DNA from: an uncultured Nocardioidaceae bacterium
GTDB taxonomy: Bacteria > Actinomycetota > Actinomycetes > Propionibacteriales > Nocardioidaceae
Assembly (NCBI GenBank): GCA_902805855.1
Contig: CADCUJ010000028.1
Coordinates: 1-43,829 of the forward strand
Direction of reading: 5' to 3'
Length of the DNA: 43,829 nucleotides
The notes under the pieces were generated by a model. The model was not told the origin of the DNA. It did not search any database and was given only the letters and a program-made list of their open reading frames with translations. A program made the translations under genes and the position numbers. Shown here in pieces: positions 9,347 through 16,796 of the stretch; within the stretch, counting starts at the first letter, position 1, and the number at the start of each line of letters is the position of its first letter.

Positions 9347-10320
9347 CAGTTGGCGCGGTAGACCTGCCAGCTCTCTGCCATCCGAGCGGCCTGCCCGGCG
9401 GTGAACCGGTCCATGCAGCTGTCGAACGAGTAGTCCATGAAGTTGTGCACCGGGTCCAGCCCGGGAGCCGTGCACGTGTCCCGAGTGGGGCACCGGTAGC
9501 TCGGGTGCGCCTCCCTCGGGGTGTCGGCCACGCCGTCGTTCGTGCGCCCGCAGCCGCCCTCGAACGTGTGGTAGAGCCCCAGCCAGTGGCCTACCTCGTG
9601 CACGGCGGTGTCGCCCTGGTTGTAGCCCGACTTGTTGCCGCCGGTCATCGACTCGCTGTGCACGGTGACGCCGTCCTGCTCGAGCGCTCCCTGGAAGGGC
9701 CAGCTGCTGTAGCCGAGCAGGCCCTGGTCGGGTTTGGACAGGTAGAGGTTGAGCGCGCTCCGGTTGCCGACGTGCAGCTGCTTGCGCATCTCCCGGCTGT
9801 CCGCGTCGGGCTGGCCCCACTGGTCGACCCCTGCGGTCAGCCATCGCTGGTTGCGGACCCGCTCGAACGAGGCGAGGAAGAAGTCGAAGCCCGAAGCACT
9901 GGCCTGCGGAGACTGCCTGCCAGCGAATGCGTCGTCGAGGATGTCGAGCTGCTGGTGGACCGCAGCCTTGGAGGGACCGCGGTAGGTCCGGCCGTCGATC
10001 ACGTGGACGTGCACCGGGATGCTCGCTCCGGCGGCTCGGAGACTGCTGCCGTCGGATGCGGCCGCCCCGTCGAGCGCGCGCTCCACTTCGCGCATCTGCT
10101 CGTGGCTCAGGTCTGCGTGGTCATCGGGCCGGGTGAGCGAGCCCCTGGCGGAGCCGGCCGTGGAGTGAGCGGCGTCGGTGTGGCACTGCGCCGGACGCTC
10201 GGCGCTGACCTCAGCAGAGCGGGGCGCCGCGGCCGAGGCGGGCGTGGTCATGCTGATGGCGGAGATGGCCAGCGCGATCCCGGCAGCCCAGGCGCAGCCC
10301 CGTCGGACTGGTGCCCTCAC
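9346..10320 (-). CDS. Secreted zinc metalloprotease, M43 (cytophagalysin/pappalysin) type
   Basis: 324 residues from GTG 10320, which overlaps the DUF3039 stop (GTGA). The N-terminus VRAPVRRGCAWAAGIALAI followed by PASAAAP is a Sec signal peptide with an Ala-X-Ala cleavage site. The extended zinc motif HEVGHWLGLYH and the Met-turn NFMDYS, with paired cysteines between them, identify the M43 family. It should act outside the membrane. It is odd to find a secreted protease coupled at both ends to genes for cytoplasmic proteins (DUF3039 and a helicase). Other family members cleave extracellular proteins; the substrate here is unknown. Confidence 0.9.
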   Translation of the reverse strand: MRAPVRRGCAWAAGIALAISAISMTTPASAAAPRSAEVSAERPAQCHTDAAHSTAGSARGSLTRPDDHADLSHEQMREVERALDGAAASDGSSLRAAGASIPVHVHVIDGRTYRGPSKAAVHQQLDILDDAFAGRQSPQASASGFDFFLASFERVRNQRWLTAGVDQWGQPDADSREMRKQLHVGNRSALNLYLSKPDQGLLGYSSWPFQGALEQDGVTVHSESMTGGNKSGYNQGDTAVHEVGHWLGLYHTFEGGCGRTNDGVADTPREAHPSYRCPTRDTCTAPGLDPVHNFMDYSFDSCMDRFTAGQAARMAESWQVYRAN

Positions 10321-10571
10321 TCGTCGTCCTTCTTGAGGGTCTCCCAGACCTCTTTGCACTCCGGGCACGTCGGGTACTTCTGCGGATCGCGGCTGGGCAC
10401 CCACACCTTGCCGCACAGTGCGACCACCGGGGTGCCCATCACCATCGCCTCGGTGAGCTTGTCCTTGGGGACGTAGTGAGACAGGCGCTCGTGGTCACCG
10501 TCGTCGGTGGGGACGGTGCTCTTCTCGGTCTCCTCGACGCTCTGGACACCGGGGCTCATCTGAGTGCTCAC
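10317..10571 (-). CDS. DUF3039 family small protein
   Basis: 84 residues if it starts at GTG 10571 (VSTQMSPGVQ); an ATG at 10559 would give 80. The GTG is preferred because DUF3039 proteins, as I recall them, begin with a similar STQ-rich stretch. The core is GDHERLSHYVPKDKL and VVALCGKVWVPSRD, then CPECK. The single Cys and the CxxC pair suggest a small metal-binding fold. Cytoplasmic, function unknown. The stop overlaps the metalloprotease start. No convincing ribosome site is seen for either start. Confidence 0.8.
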   Translation of the reverse strand: MSTQMSPGVQSVEETEKSTVPTDDGDHERLSHYVPKDKLTEAMVMGTPVVALCGKVWVPSRDPQKYPTCPECKEVWETLKKDDE

Positions 10572-10597
10572 GGCGAAGGAGTCTATCGACTTCACGC

Positions 10598-11185
10598 TCA
10601 GTTCATACCGGGATCGGAAGGACAGGTGGAAACCCAAGCGAGCTCACCCGGCTGACGGCGCAGCACCCGCGTCCAGAGTCGCCCCGGGTCACCGCCCCAC
10701 AGGTCTGAAGGCTCCGACGAGACGACGTACCACGAGCCCTCCTCGAGCTCGGACTCGAGCTGCTGACGTCCCCAACCGGCGTAGCCGACGAAGATCCGCA
10801 GCCCCGAGACGGCCGAGGCGACGAGCTGGGGCGGCGCGTCGAGATCGAGCATTCCGGTGTCGTCGAAGAGCCGACGCCAGCCGACGGGCTCGACCTCCGG
10901 GCGGCTGATCCTCGCCACGGCGAGCGCAGAGTCGACGCTGACCGGGCCGCCGTGGAAGAGCACGTCCGGCTCGCCCACCGCACCTGACCAGTCCTGCAGC
11001 ACGTCACCGACGGGCACCGGGGACGGCCGGTTCAAGACGACGCCGAGAGCTCCGTCCTCGTCGCAGTCGAGCAGGAGCACGACGCTGTGGTGGAAGTTCG
11101 GGTCCACCAGCATCGGTGCCGCCACCAGCAGCTGCCCGGCACCCAGCCCGGCGCCTCCCGTAGCACCGCTCATGGAGCCACTCAT
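10598..11185 (-). CDS. YqgE/AlgH family protein
   Basis: 195 residues, standard family length. Recognisable blocks are GQLLVAAPMLVDPNFHHSVV, GVVLNRPS, LFHGGPV and FVGYAGWGRQQLESEL, followed by W-containing C-terminal segments. AlgH was named for alginate regulation in Pseudomonas, but the biochemical role of the family is unsettled. ATG 11185 overlaps the malic enzyme stop (ATGA), implying coupling; a second in-frame ATG is at 11173. Confidence 0.93.
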   Translation of the reverse strand: MSGSMSGATGGAGLGAGQLLVAAPMLVDPNFHHSVVLLLDCDEDGALGVVLNRPSPVPVGDVLQDWSGAVGEPDVLFHGGPVSVDSALAVARISRPEVEPVGWRRLFDDTGMLDLDAPPQLVASAVSGLRIFVGYAGWGRQQLESELEEGSWYVVSSEPSDLWGGDPGRLWTRVLRRQPGELAWVSTCPSDPGMN

Positions 11186-12624
11186 CGGTCCGTCGGCTGG
11201 CCCGTCTCCCGGGCCGTCTCTTGTGCCGTCTGCTGGGCCGAGGTATCCGCGGCCTCCCGGACCGCCGCCGCCACCGAGGTGTGCACGTCGGCGTGGAAGA
11301 CGCTGGGGATGATGTAGTTCGCGTTCAGCTCCTGCGGGGTGACGGCAGAGGCGATGGCGTCGGCCGCCGCGACAAGCAGGTCAGCGTCGATCCGCGTGGC
11401 GGAGGCGTCCAGGAGGCCGCGGAACACCCCCGGGAAGGCGAGCACGTTGTTGATCTGGTTCGGGTAGTCCGAGCGTCCCGTCGCCACGACGGCTGCGTGC
11501 TGGCGTGCCTGCACCGGGTCTATCTCGGGCACCGGGTTCGCGAGCGCGAAGACCACCGAGTCCGCGGCCATGGTGGCGATGTCCTCACCGGTGAGGAGGT
11601 TGGGTGCGGAGACCCCGACGAAAACGTCGGCGTCCACGAGCGCGTCGCGCAGGCTTCCGCGGATCTGTGCTTCGTTGGTGGCCTCGGCCAGCCAGTGCAA
11701 CGACTCGTGCAGCCCGCCACGATCTCGGTGGATGACGCCGTCGATGTCGGCCACCACGACGTCCTTTGCACCCGCCGCGAGCAGGACACGGAGGATCGCG
11801 GTGCCGGCCGCACCGGCGCCGGAGAGCACCACCCGGACCCCGCTCATCTCTTTGCCGACCACCCGCAGCGCGTTCTTCAAGGCCGCGAGCACCACGATGG
11901 CCGTGCCGTGCTGGTCGTCGTGGAAGACCGGGATGTCGAGTCTCTCGCGCAGCCGCGCCTCCACCTCGAAGCAGCGTGGCGCCGAGATGTCCTCGAGGTT
12001 GATCCCGGCGAAGCCTGGTGCGATCGCCTTGACGATCTCGACGATCGCGTCGGTGTCCTGGGTGTCCAGGCACAGCGGCCAGGCGTCGATCCCGGCGAAC
12101 CTCTTGAACAGCGCCGACTTGCCCTCCATCACCGGCAGGGCGGCGGCCGGGCCGATGTTGCCGAGCCCGAGCACGGCCGAGCCGTCGGTGACCACCGCGA
12201 CGGAGTTGCGCTTCACGGTCAACCGACGCGCGTCCTCGGGGTTCGCCGCGATGGCCTCGCAGACCCGTGCGACTCCCGGGGTGTAGATCAGCGACAGGTC
12301 GTCGCGGTTGCGGATCGGGTGCTTGGAGGCCATCTCGATGGTGCCGCCGAGGTGCATGAGGAAGGTACGGTCCGAGACCTTGTGCACCTCCACGCCTTCG
12401 AGGGCCCGAAGCGCGTCGACGATCAGGTCGGCATGGCCGGTGTCGCGCGCGGCGCAGGTGACGTCGATCCGGAGCCGGTCGTGGCCGGACGCGGTGACAT
12501 CGAGTGCGGTCACGGTGCCGCCGCTCTGCTCGACCGCGGTGGTCAGCTGGCTGATCGCCCCGCCACCCGCGGGCAGCTCCAGCCGGACGGTGATCGAGTA
12601 CGAGACGCTCGGTGTGGTTGCCAC
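11182..12624 (-). CDS. NAD-dependent malic enzyme with N-terminal ACT domain
   Basis: 480 residues from GTG 12624. Residues about 8-80 form an ACT-like regulatory domain (SITVRLELPAGGGAISQLTTAV). The malic enzyme core has SLIYTPGVARVCEAIA, LGLGNIGPAAALPVMEGK, FAGINLEDI, VFHDDQHGTAIV and a Rossmann VLSGAGAAGTAI. The family oxidatively decarboxylates malate to pyruvate with NAD(P)+. The tail is Gln/Thr-rich (TSAQQTAQETARE). It begins the coupled chain to YqgE and beyond. The cofactor is a family-level guess. Confidence 0.93.
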   Translation of the reverse strand: MATTPSVSYSITVRLELPAGGGAISQLTTAVEQSGGTVTALDVTASGHDRLRIDVTCAARDTGHADLIVDALRALEGVEVHKVSDRTFLMHLGGTIEMASKHPIRNRDDLSLIYTPGVARVCEAIAANPEDARRLTVKRNSVAVVTDGSAVLGLGNIGPAAALPVMEGKSALFKRFAGIDAWPLCLDTQDTDAIVEIVKAIAPGFAGINLEDISAPRCFEVEARLRERLDIPVFHDDQHGTAIVVLAALKNALRVVGKEMSGVRVVLSGAGAAGTAILRVLLAAGAKDVVVADIDGVIHRDRGGLHESLHWLAEATNEAQIRGSLRDALVDADVFVGVSAPNLLTGEDIATMAADSVVFALANPVPEIDPVQARQHAAVVATGRSDYPNQINNVLAFPGVFRGLLDASATRIDADLLVAAADAIASAVTPQELNANYIIPSVFHADVHTSVAAAVREAADTSAQQTAQETARETGQPTDR

Positions 12625-12686
12625 CGGTTCATCGTGCCATGACCGACCACACCGACGGTTGCCCCGCGGTCGCCGGTCGGTCCGAC

Positions 12687-13712
12687 CTAGCGCCTGATGG
12701 TGACGTTTCCACCGTTGACCGGGACCAGCTCCATCCACACCCGTCCCGCCGGAAGGCTCAGCTCCTTGCCGCCCTTGGTCTCCAGCGACACCGTCGCGTC
12801 CAGGCCGGCCTTGCGCCAGGTGCCGCGCACCACCTTGCCCCCGTGGAAGACCAGAGCCTGCCCCTTGCCGGTAAACCTGGTCTCCGGGACCGGGTTGCCG
12901 GCGGGGTCCCGGTAGCCGGCGTCGCCGATGCGCACCCGCAGCACCAGCACGGTCTTCGGCGAGAACTGGTCGTTCGGCTTGGCCTGGCTGTTGACGTTGA
13001 GGTAGGACCCGCGGCGGTACCGCCAGTTGGTCGTGTGCGAGGTGGAGAACTGGGCGCTCAGGCCGCTGGCTCGCTGGCCGGCGGGGAAGTCCTTCTCGTC
13101 GCCCCAGGGGAAGTAGCTGTCCGGCGTTCGGGCGCTCTTCAGCGTGGCGGCCAGCTTGGGCAGCCGGTTGAACAGGTTGTACGGCGACGTACGCCCGCCG
13201 TCCCGGTAGTACCCTGCTGCGCCCTCGGTCAGCGTTCGGATCTTCGCCTGCTTGACCCGGCGCACCGTGGGTGGGGCCCCGCCACTGGCCACCAGGGCGG
13301 CGTTGGCCGGTTTGACGATCCCGATGTCCGTGGCTCGGATCGAGCGCACCGGACCGACCGTTCGGGGCAGCTTCGAGTAGTAGAAGACGGCCAGCCGGGT
13401 CACCCCGCCCTCGACCAGCTCCTCGGCGACGAGGTCGGCTTGGCCGAGCCCCACCTGCGGCCTGCTGGAGGACGTGTTGTCGATCTTGACCACCATCACC
13501 GGATGCCGGGGCGCGGCGCCGCTGGCGGGCAGACCGGTCAACGGCCACCGTCCGGACAACGAAGCGCCGGCGGCAGTGCTCTGGTCGTCGGGGTCGTCAT
13601 CCCCCCCGGGTAGCGATCCGCTGCAGCCGGCCACGGCAAGCGCCACGGTCACGAGCATGGCGCTCAGCGCCCGGGGACGAGAACGGGAGATGGTGCTGGT
13701 CATGGCGGACAT
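12687..13712 (-). CDS. DUF3048 (YerB-like) lipoprotein
   Basis: 341 residues from ATG 13712, or 338 from ATG 13703; neither has a close ribosome site. A hydrophobic segment (MLVTVALAVAGC) ends in a lipobox Cys (residue 30), followed by an Asp/Gly-rich linker. The mature part holds HPVMVVKIDNTSSSRPQVGLGQADLV, RSIRATDIGIVKP and a C-terminal region with TRFTGKGQALVF, typical of DUF3048. These lipoproteins sit outside the cytoplasmic membrane; no activity is established. A strong hairpin lies directly upstream. It precedes the malic enzyme gene by 62 bp. Confidence 0.9.
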   Translation of the reverse strand: MSAMTSTISRSRPRALSAMLVTVALAVAGCSGSLPGGDDDPDDQSTAAGASLSGRWPLTGLPASGAAPRHPVMVVKIDNTSSSRPQVGLGQADLVAEELVEGGVTRLAVFYYSKLPRTVGPVRSIRATDIGIVKPANAALVASGGAPPTVRRVKQAKIRTLTEGAAGYYRDGGRTSPYNLFNRLPKLAATLKSARTPDSYFPWGDEKDFPAGQRASGLSAQFSTSHTTNWRYRRGSYLNVNSQAKPNDQFSPKTVLVLRVRIGDAGYRDPAGNPVPETRFTGKGQALVFHGGKVVRGTWRKAGLDATVSLETKGGKELSLPAGRVWMELVPVNGGNVTIRR

Positions 13713-13722
13713 TGTGTCGCAA

Positions 13723-13750
13723 GGGCCGCCTCCCGTTGGGGAGGCGGCCC
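13723..13750 (-). terminator. Strong hairpin downstream of the NlpC/P60 gene
   Basis: A perfect 12-bp stem (GGGCCGCCTCCC paired with GGGAGGCGGCCC) with a 4-nt loop starts 33 bp after the NlpC/P60 stop and ends 10 bp before the DUF3048 start. Only a short TT follows, as is usual for actinobacterial terminators. The GGGAGG in the downstream arm is the only Shine-Dalgarno-like sequence near the DUF3048 start. Confidence 0.75.
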
Positions 13751-13782
13751 TGCAATGGCACCGATTTGGGCTGTTCAGGCCC

Positions 13783-14262
13783 TCAGCGCATGGTCCCGGG
13801 GAACCAGGAGTTGGTCCAGATCGGGTCCCGCTTGACCGGGGTACCCGACTTCGAGGCATGGATGATCATCCGGCGACCGTTGCTGAAGCCGGCGTAGACG
13901 CCCACGTGGTAGACGTTCCCGCTGTTGTGGAAGAAGACCAGGTCGCCCTTGCGCATGTTGCTGCGCTTCATCCGGTGGGTGAACCTGGCCTGGGCGTCGG
14001 AGGTGCGTGGCATCCGGGTGAAGCCGGCCCGCCGGTAGCTGAAGTACACCAACCCGGAGCAGTCGAACCGGTTGGGCCCCTCCGCGCCGTAGCGGTACAT
14101 GTCGCCCATCTGGGCGCGGGCGATGTTGAACGCCTTGGTGACCCGCTGCGCGCGCGTGGCCGCTTCGGCGGACGGGGTGAAGGCGAACATGCTCGCCACC
14201 AAGACGGTGGCCAGGAGGAGCGGGAGCACGGCGAAGCCGCGGGCGCGAAGGAGCGCAGGCAT
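13783..14262 (-). CDS. Secreted NlpC/P60 peptidoglycan endopeptidase
   Basis: 159 residues from ATG 14262 with AAGGGAC upstream. A signal peptide (LLLATVLVASMFAFTPSAEA) is followed directly by one small NlpC/P60 domain. The catalytic Cys68 sits in RFDCSGLVYFSY, and His119 in YHVGVYAG; a further polar position is His135 (IIHAS). It should cleave stem peptides of peptidoglycan outside the cell. There is no LysM, SH3 or coiled-coil module. Expression is probably controlled by the c-di-AMP riboswitch immediately upstream, which in actinobacteria commonly governs cell-wall hydrolases. Confidence 0.93.
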   Translation of the reverse strand: MPALLRARGFAVLPLLLATVLVASMFAFTPSAEAATRAQRVTKAFNIARAQMGDMYRYGAEGPNRFDCSGLVYFSYRRAGFTRMPRTSDAQARFTHRMKRSNMRKGDLVFFHNSGNVYHVGVYAGFSNGRRMIIHASKSGTPVKRDPIWTNSWFPGTMR

Positions 14263-14279
14263 GGAGAAGTCCCTTCCCA

Positions 14280-14466
14280 CGCCTGTGAGGTGAGCTGTCG
14301 GGTTAGAGCTGAAAGGTGCTCCGTCGCTCCCCCCGGTCCGGTGACAGACCGAGCTTGGCGACTTCACCCCGAGCGTCAGTGGTTCGACGCAGGTCCTGGT
14401 TCCCCCACTCCTACCCGGTTGTTGGTTGACGACAAGGGGCCATTCCCGGGCGGGTAGGATTCGGCG
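14280..14466 (-). ncRNA. Cyclic di-AMP riboswitch (ydaO/yuaA leader)
   Basis: On the minus strand the leader opens with CGCC (14466-14463) and closes with GGCG (14283-14280), which can pair as P1. An internal helix CCTACCCG/CGGGTAGG follows. The conserved GGGGGAACCA is at 14406-14397, GGGGTGAAG at 14370-14362 and CCCGACAGCTCACC at 14302-14289. These match the consensus of the ydaO/yuaA class known to bind c-di-AMP, and the position 18 nt before the NlpC/P60 start fits. At about 187 nt it is on the long side because of an extended variable arm. Confidence 0.88.
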
Positions 14467-14530
14467 ATCCCGAGCTGGCTGTGCAGTTGTGTGACTGATG
14501 AGCCAGATGAGGATAACTTCGGATCCGCCG

Positions 14531-14553
14531 AAAAAGCCAGGTCTGGCCGGATC
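14531..14553 (-). terminator. Probable intrinsic terminator of the SDR gene
   Basis: Read on the minus strand, GCCAGACCTGGC (14547-14536) can fold and is followed by TTTTT (14535-14531). An outer GATCCG/CGGATC pair surrounds it (14553-14522). It begins 11 bp after the SDR stop. The remaining sequence down to the riboswitch (14467-14521) must hold the riboswitch promoter, but no confident -35/-10 pair was found. Confidence 0.6.
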
Positions 14554-14563
14554 GGGCTAGACC

Positions 14564-15319
14564 TCAGATCCGGGCGCCACCGTCGACGTACAACGTCTGG
14601 CCGGTGATGAACGACGCCTCGTCGCTGCACAAGAACGCGGCGGCCGCCGCGATGTCCTCCGGATAGCCCACCCGGCGGCCGGGAGTGCGCTCGGCCGCGA
14701 CCTTGCGGTACTCCTCGGGCTCCATCCCGACGCGGCGGGCGGTGGCGTCGGTCATGTCGGTGACGATGAAGCCGGGCGCGATCGCATTCACGTTGATCCC
14801 GAACGGGCCCAGCTCCAGGGCGAGCGTGCGGGTGAACCCCTGCAGACCCATCTTGGCTGCCGAGTAGTTGGCCTGACCCCGGTTGCCGAGCGCGGAGACG
14901 CTGGACAGGTTGATGATCTTGCCGGCCTTCTGGGCCACCATGTGCTTCTGCACGGCCCTGCTCATCAGGAACGACCCGCGAAGGTGGACGTTCATCACCG
15001 AGTCCCAGTCCTCTATGGACATCTTGAACAGCAGGTTGTCGCGGGTGACGCCCGCGTTGTTGACGAGGATGTGGGGTGCCCCTAGCTGATCGACCACCTG
15101 GTCGACCGCCGCGTCGACCGACGCCGCGTCGGAGACGTCACAGGCCACCCCGAGTGCCTGTTCGGCGTCGAGCGCCTTGGCGGTGGCCGCTGCTGCGTCC
15201 CGATCGACATCGAGTACGGCGACAGCGGCCCCCTCCGCCGCGAAACGCCGGGCCGTGCCTGCCCCGATGCCGCGGGCGGCACCGGTGACGACGGCCACCC
15301 GGCCGGCGAAACGGCTCAT
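14564..15319 (-). CDS. Short-chain dehydrogenase/reductase, FabG-like
   Basis: 251 residues, standard SDR length. Cofactor motif TGAARGIG (12-19), NNAG near 88, catalytic Ser in INLSSVSALG and YSAAK follow the classical order. The segment ALELGPFGINVNAIAPGFI and the C-terminal FITGQTLYVDGGARI are typical of 3-oxoacyl-ACP reductase-like SDRs. It may reduce a beta-keto acyl thioester with NADPH. No other fatty-acid gene is nearby, so a different substrate is possible. Ribosome site GGAAAGAGG lies upstream, and an unusual tandem repeat precedes it. Confidence 0.9.
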   Translation of the reverse strand: MSRFAGRVAVVTGAARGIGAGTARRFAAEGAAVAVLDVDRDAAAATAKALDAEQALGVACDVSDAASVDAAVDQVVDQLGAPHILVNNAGVTRDNLLFKMSIEDWDSVMNVHLRGSFLMSRAVQKHMVAQKAGKIINLSSVSALGNRGQANYSAAKMGLQGFTRTLALELGPFGINVNAIAPGFIVTDMTDATARRVGMEPEEYRKVAAERTPGRRVGYPEDIAAAAAFLCSDEASFITGQTLYVDGGARI

Positions 15320-15336
15320 CCTCTTTCCCCTGCCTT

Positions 15337-15399
15337 CCCGTTGAGATGGGCCCCGTGCCCGTCGAGATGGGGCCCGTGCCCGTTGAGATGGGGCTCGCG
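15337..15399. repeat. Three 21-bp tandem repeats upstream of the SDR gene
   Basis: Units at 15337-15357, 15358-15378 and 15379-15399 share the core CCGTTGAGATGGG (one has CGAG) followed by a GC-rich half. They fill the gap between the methyltransferase stop and the SDR start. The spacing is two helical turns, as for tandem protein-binding sites. Confidence 0.85.
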
Positions 15400-15411
15400 A
15401 CCCATCGAGCC
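15392..15411 (-). terminator. Small hairpin after the methyltransferase gene
   Basis: GGCTCG and CGAGCC arms with an 8-nt loop lie 12 bp after the methyltransferase stop on the minus strand. There is no T run. It could be a weak terminator; it overlaps the last 21-bp repeat unit. Confidence 0.3.
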
Positions 15412-15423
15412 GGCGACGCCACT

Positions 15424-16071
15424 CTAGTCAGCCGGGCGAGGCTGTGACGCGTGGCCCTCCGGCTTGGTCGCCGTGCCGAGGTACAGGTAGCTCAACACCT
15501 TCGGCCCCTTTTCGTAGAAGGTCTCGAGCCGGTCGATGGCGATGCCGGACGCGGCGATCTCGTCGGCGATGCCACGGTTCAGGTGACAGCCACCGGCCAC
15601 GCGGTACTGGATCGGCTGCAGCCGGTCCTGGCGCCGAGCGACGTCTGGGTCCGGGGCTCGTCCGTGCTCGACGAAGTGCAGTCGGCCTCCCGGCTTGAGC
15701 ACCCGAAGGAGCTCGCTGAGGGCGGCTTGCAGGTCCGGAATCGTGCACATGGTGAACGTGGACAGGGCGGTGTCGAAGGAGGCGTCGGGAAGGTCCAGCT
15801 CCTGGCCGTCGAGCCCCGAACGCCGTACCTCCGTCCGCGAGGATGCCAACCGCCTGCGGGCAAGCCGCCAGCCGACGTCGGAGGGTTCGACCGCTGCTAC
15901 CGACCGCACCGCCGCCGGGTAGTGCGGGATGTTGAGCCCCGAGCCGAACCCGATCTCCACCACGTCGCCGCGCAGACCGGCGCAGGTCCGATCGCGAAGC
16001 GGCGGGACCTCCCTGGTGTTCAACGCCAGGTTGGTGATCCGCGGGACGACGTGGTCGGTCCACCAAGCCAC
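15424..16071 (-). CDS. Class I SAM-dependent methyltransferase
   Basis: 215 residues from GTG 16071, 2 bp after the HIT gene stop. Motif I is VVEIGFGSGLNIPHY; the acidic ribose-binding position lies in VAAVEPSD. Then come FDTALSTFTMCTIPD (motif II-like) and LLRVLKPGGRLHFVEHG (motif III). This is the Methyltransf_11 / UbiE-like pattern. The substrate is not predictable; relatives act on small molecules or lipids. Tightly linked to the HIT gene. Confidence 0.9.
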   Translation of the reverse strand: MAWWTDHVVPRITNLALNTREVPPLRDRTCAGLRGDVVEIGFGSGLNIPHYPAAVRSVAAVEPSDVGWRLARRRLASSRTEVRRSGLDGQELDLPDASFDTALSTFTMCTIPDLQAALSELLRVLKPGGRLHFVEHGRAPDPDVARRQDRLQPIQYRVAGGCHLNRGIADEIAASGIAIDRLETFYEKGPKVLSYLYLGTATKPEGHASQPRPAD

Positions 16072-16073
16072 CG

Positions 16074-16490
16074 CTACTCCTTCAGGGCTGTCCGAAGACG
16101 GTCGACGTACTCCTTCGCCTCGGCGTCGTCGGCGTACCTCGTTCGCGGCCAGAAGAACCCACGCAGGCCGTCACCCTTGGTGCGGGGGACGACGTGCAGA
16201 TGCAGATGCGGCACGCTCTGGCTGACCACGTTGTTCATCGCGACGAATGAGCCTTGCGCGCCGAGGCCCGCGACCACCGCCCCGGCCAGGCGCTGCGCGG
16301 CGTGCAGGAACGGGTCACGCATCTTTGCGGGCAGGTCCGTGAGTGTGTCGACGTGCTCGCGCGGCACCAGCAGGGTGTGGCCCTTGAACACCGGACGGTG
16401 GTCGAGGAAGGCGACCATCTCGGGAGTCCGGAGCACGACCGGTGCCGCGACGTCGCCGGCGACGATGCCGCAGAACAGGCATTCAGCCAC
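16074..16490 (-). CDS. HIT-family nucleotide-binding hydrolase (Hint-like)
   Basis: 138 residues. It starts ECLFCGIVAGDVAAPVV and contains FLDHRPVFKGHTLLVPREH, with the histidine triad HLHLHVV near residue 95. HIT proteins of this type hydrolyse purine nucleoside phosphoramidates or adenylyl conjugates in the cytoplasm. The N-terminal CxxC (Cys4, Cys7) is typical of the zinc-containing subgroup. It lies 6 bp downstream of the GlsB/YeaQ gene and just ahead of the methyltransferase gene, so the three are probably co-transcribed. Confidence 0.93.
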   Translation of the reverse strand: MAECLFCGIVAGDVAAPVVLRTPEMVAFLDHRPVFKGHTLLVPREHVDTLTDLPAKMRDPFLHAAQRLAGAVVAGLGAQGSFVAMNNVVSQSVPHLHLHVVPRTKGDGLRGFFWPRTRYADDAEAKEYVDRLRTALKE

Positions 16491-16496
16491 CGGAGG

Positions 16497-16757
16497 CTAG
16501 GTCTTGCGCGAGGATGCAGCGCCTTCGGCGATCCCGAGGAGGAGTACGGCGGCGACCACGGCCACCACGAAGCCCAGGAAGTCGAGCTCCCAGATGCTGC
16601 CGGTGCCGAGGAGGCCGGCGATGATGCCGCCGATGAGGGCGCCGGCAACGCCCAGCACCAGGGTCAGCAGCAGCCCGATGGCCTGCCGGCCCGGCTTGAG
16701 CAGTCGGGCAAGGGCTCCGATGATCAGCCCCACCACGATGAGTCCGAGAATTTGCAT
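16497..16757 (-). CDS. GlsB/YeaQ/YmgE family small membrane protein
   Basis: 86 residues with three hydrophobic helices: ILGLIVVGLIIGALARLL, LTLVLGVAGALIGGIIAGLL and LGFVVAVVAAVLLLGIA. The Gly-rich spacing and the GRQAIG loop are characteristic of this stress-associated inner-membrane family of unknown function. A good ribosome site (AGGAGGGGA) precedes the ATG. Confidence 0.93.
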   Translation of the reverse strand: MQILGLIVVGLIIGALARLLKPGRQAIGLLLTLVLGVAGALIGGIIAGLLGTGSIWELDFLGFVVAVVAAVLLLGIAEGAASSRKT

Positions 16758-16796
16758 GGCCGGGTCCCCTCCTGGGCGGTGCGGTGTGACCCGACC

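Noticed and set aside
7529-9844. N-terminal extension of the helicase frame beyond 9346
   Set aside because: It is out-of-frame shadow of the M43 protease, whose zinc motif and signal peptide are unambiguous.
12641-12682. GACCGACC/GGTCGGTC inverted repeat between DUF3048 and malic enzyme genes, considered as terminator
   Set aside because: The 26-nt loop is too long and no T run follows; not enough support to list as a terminator.
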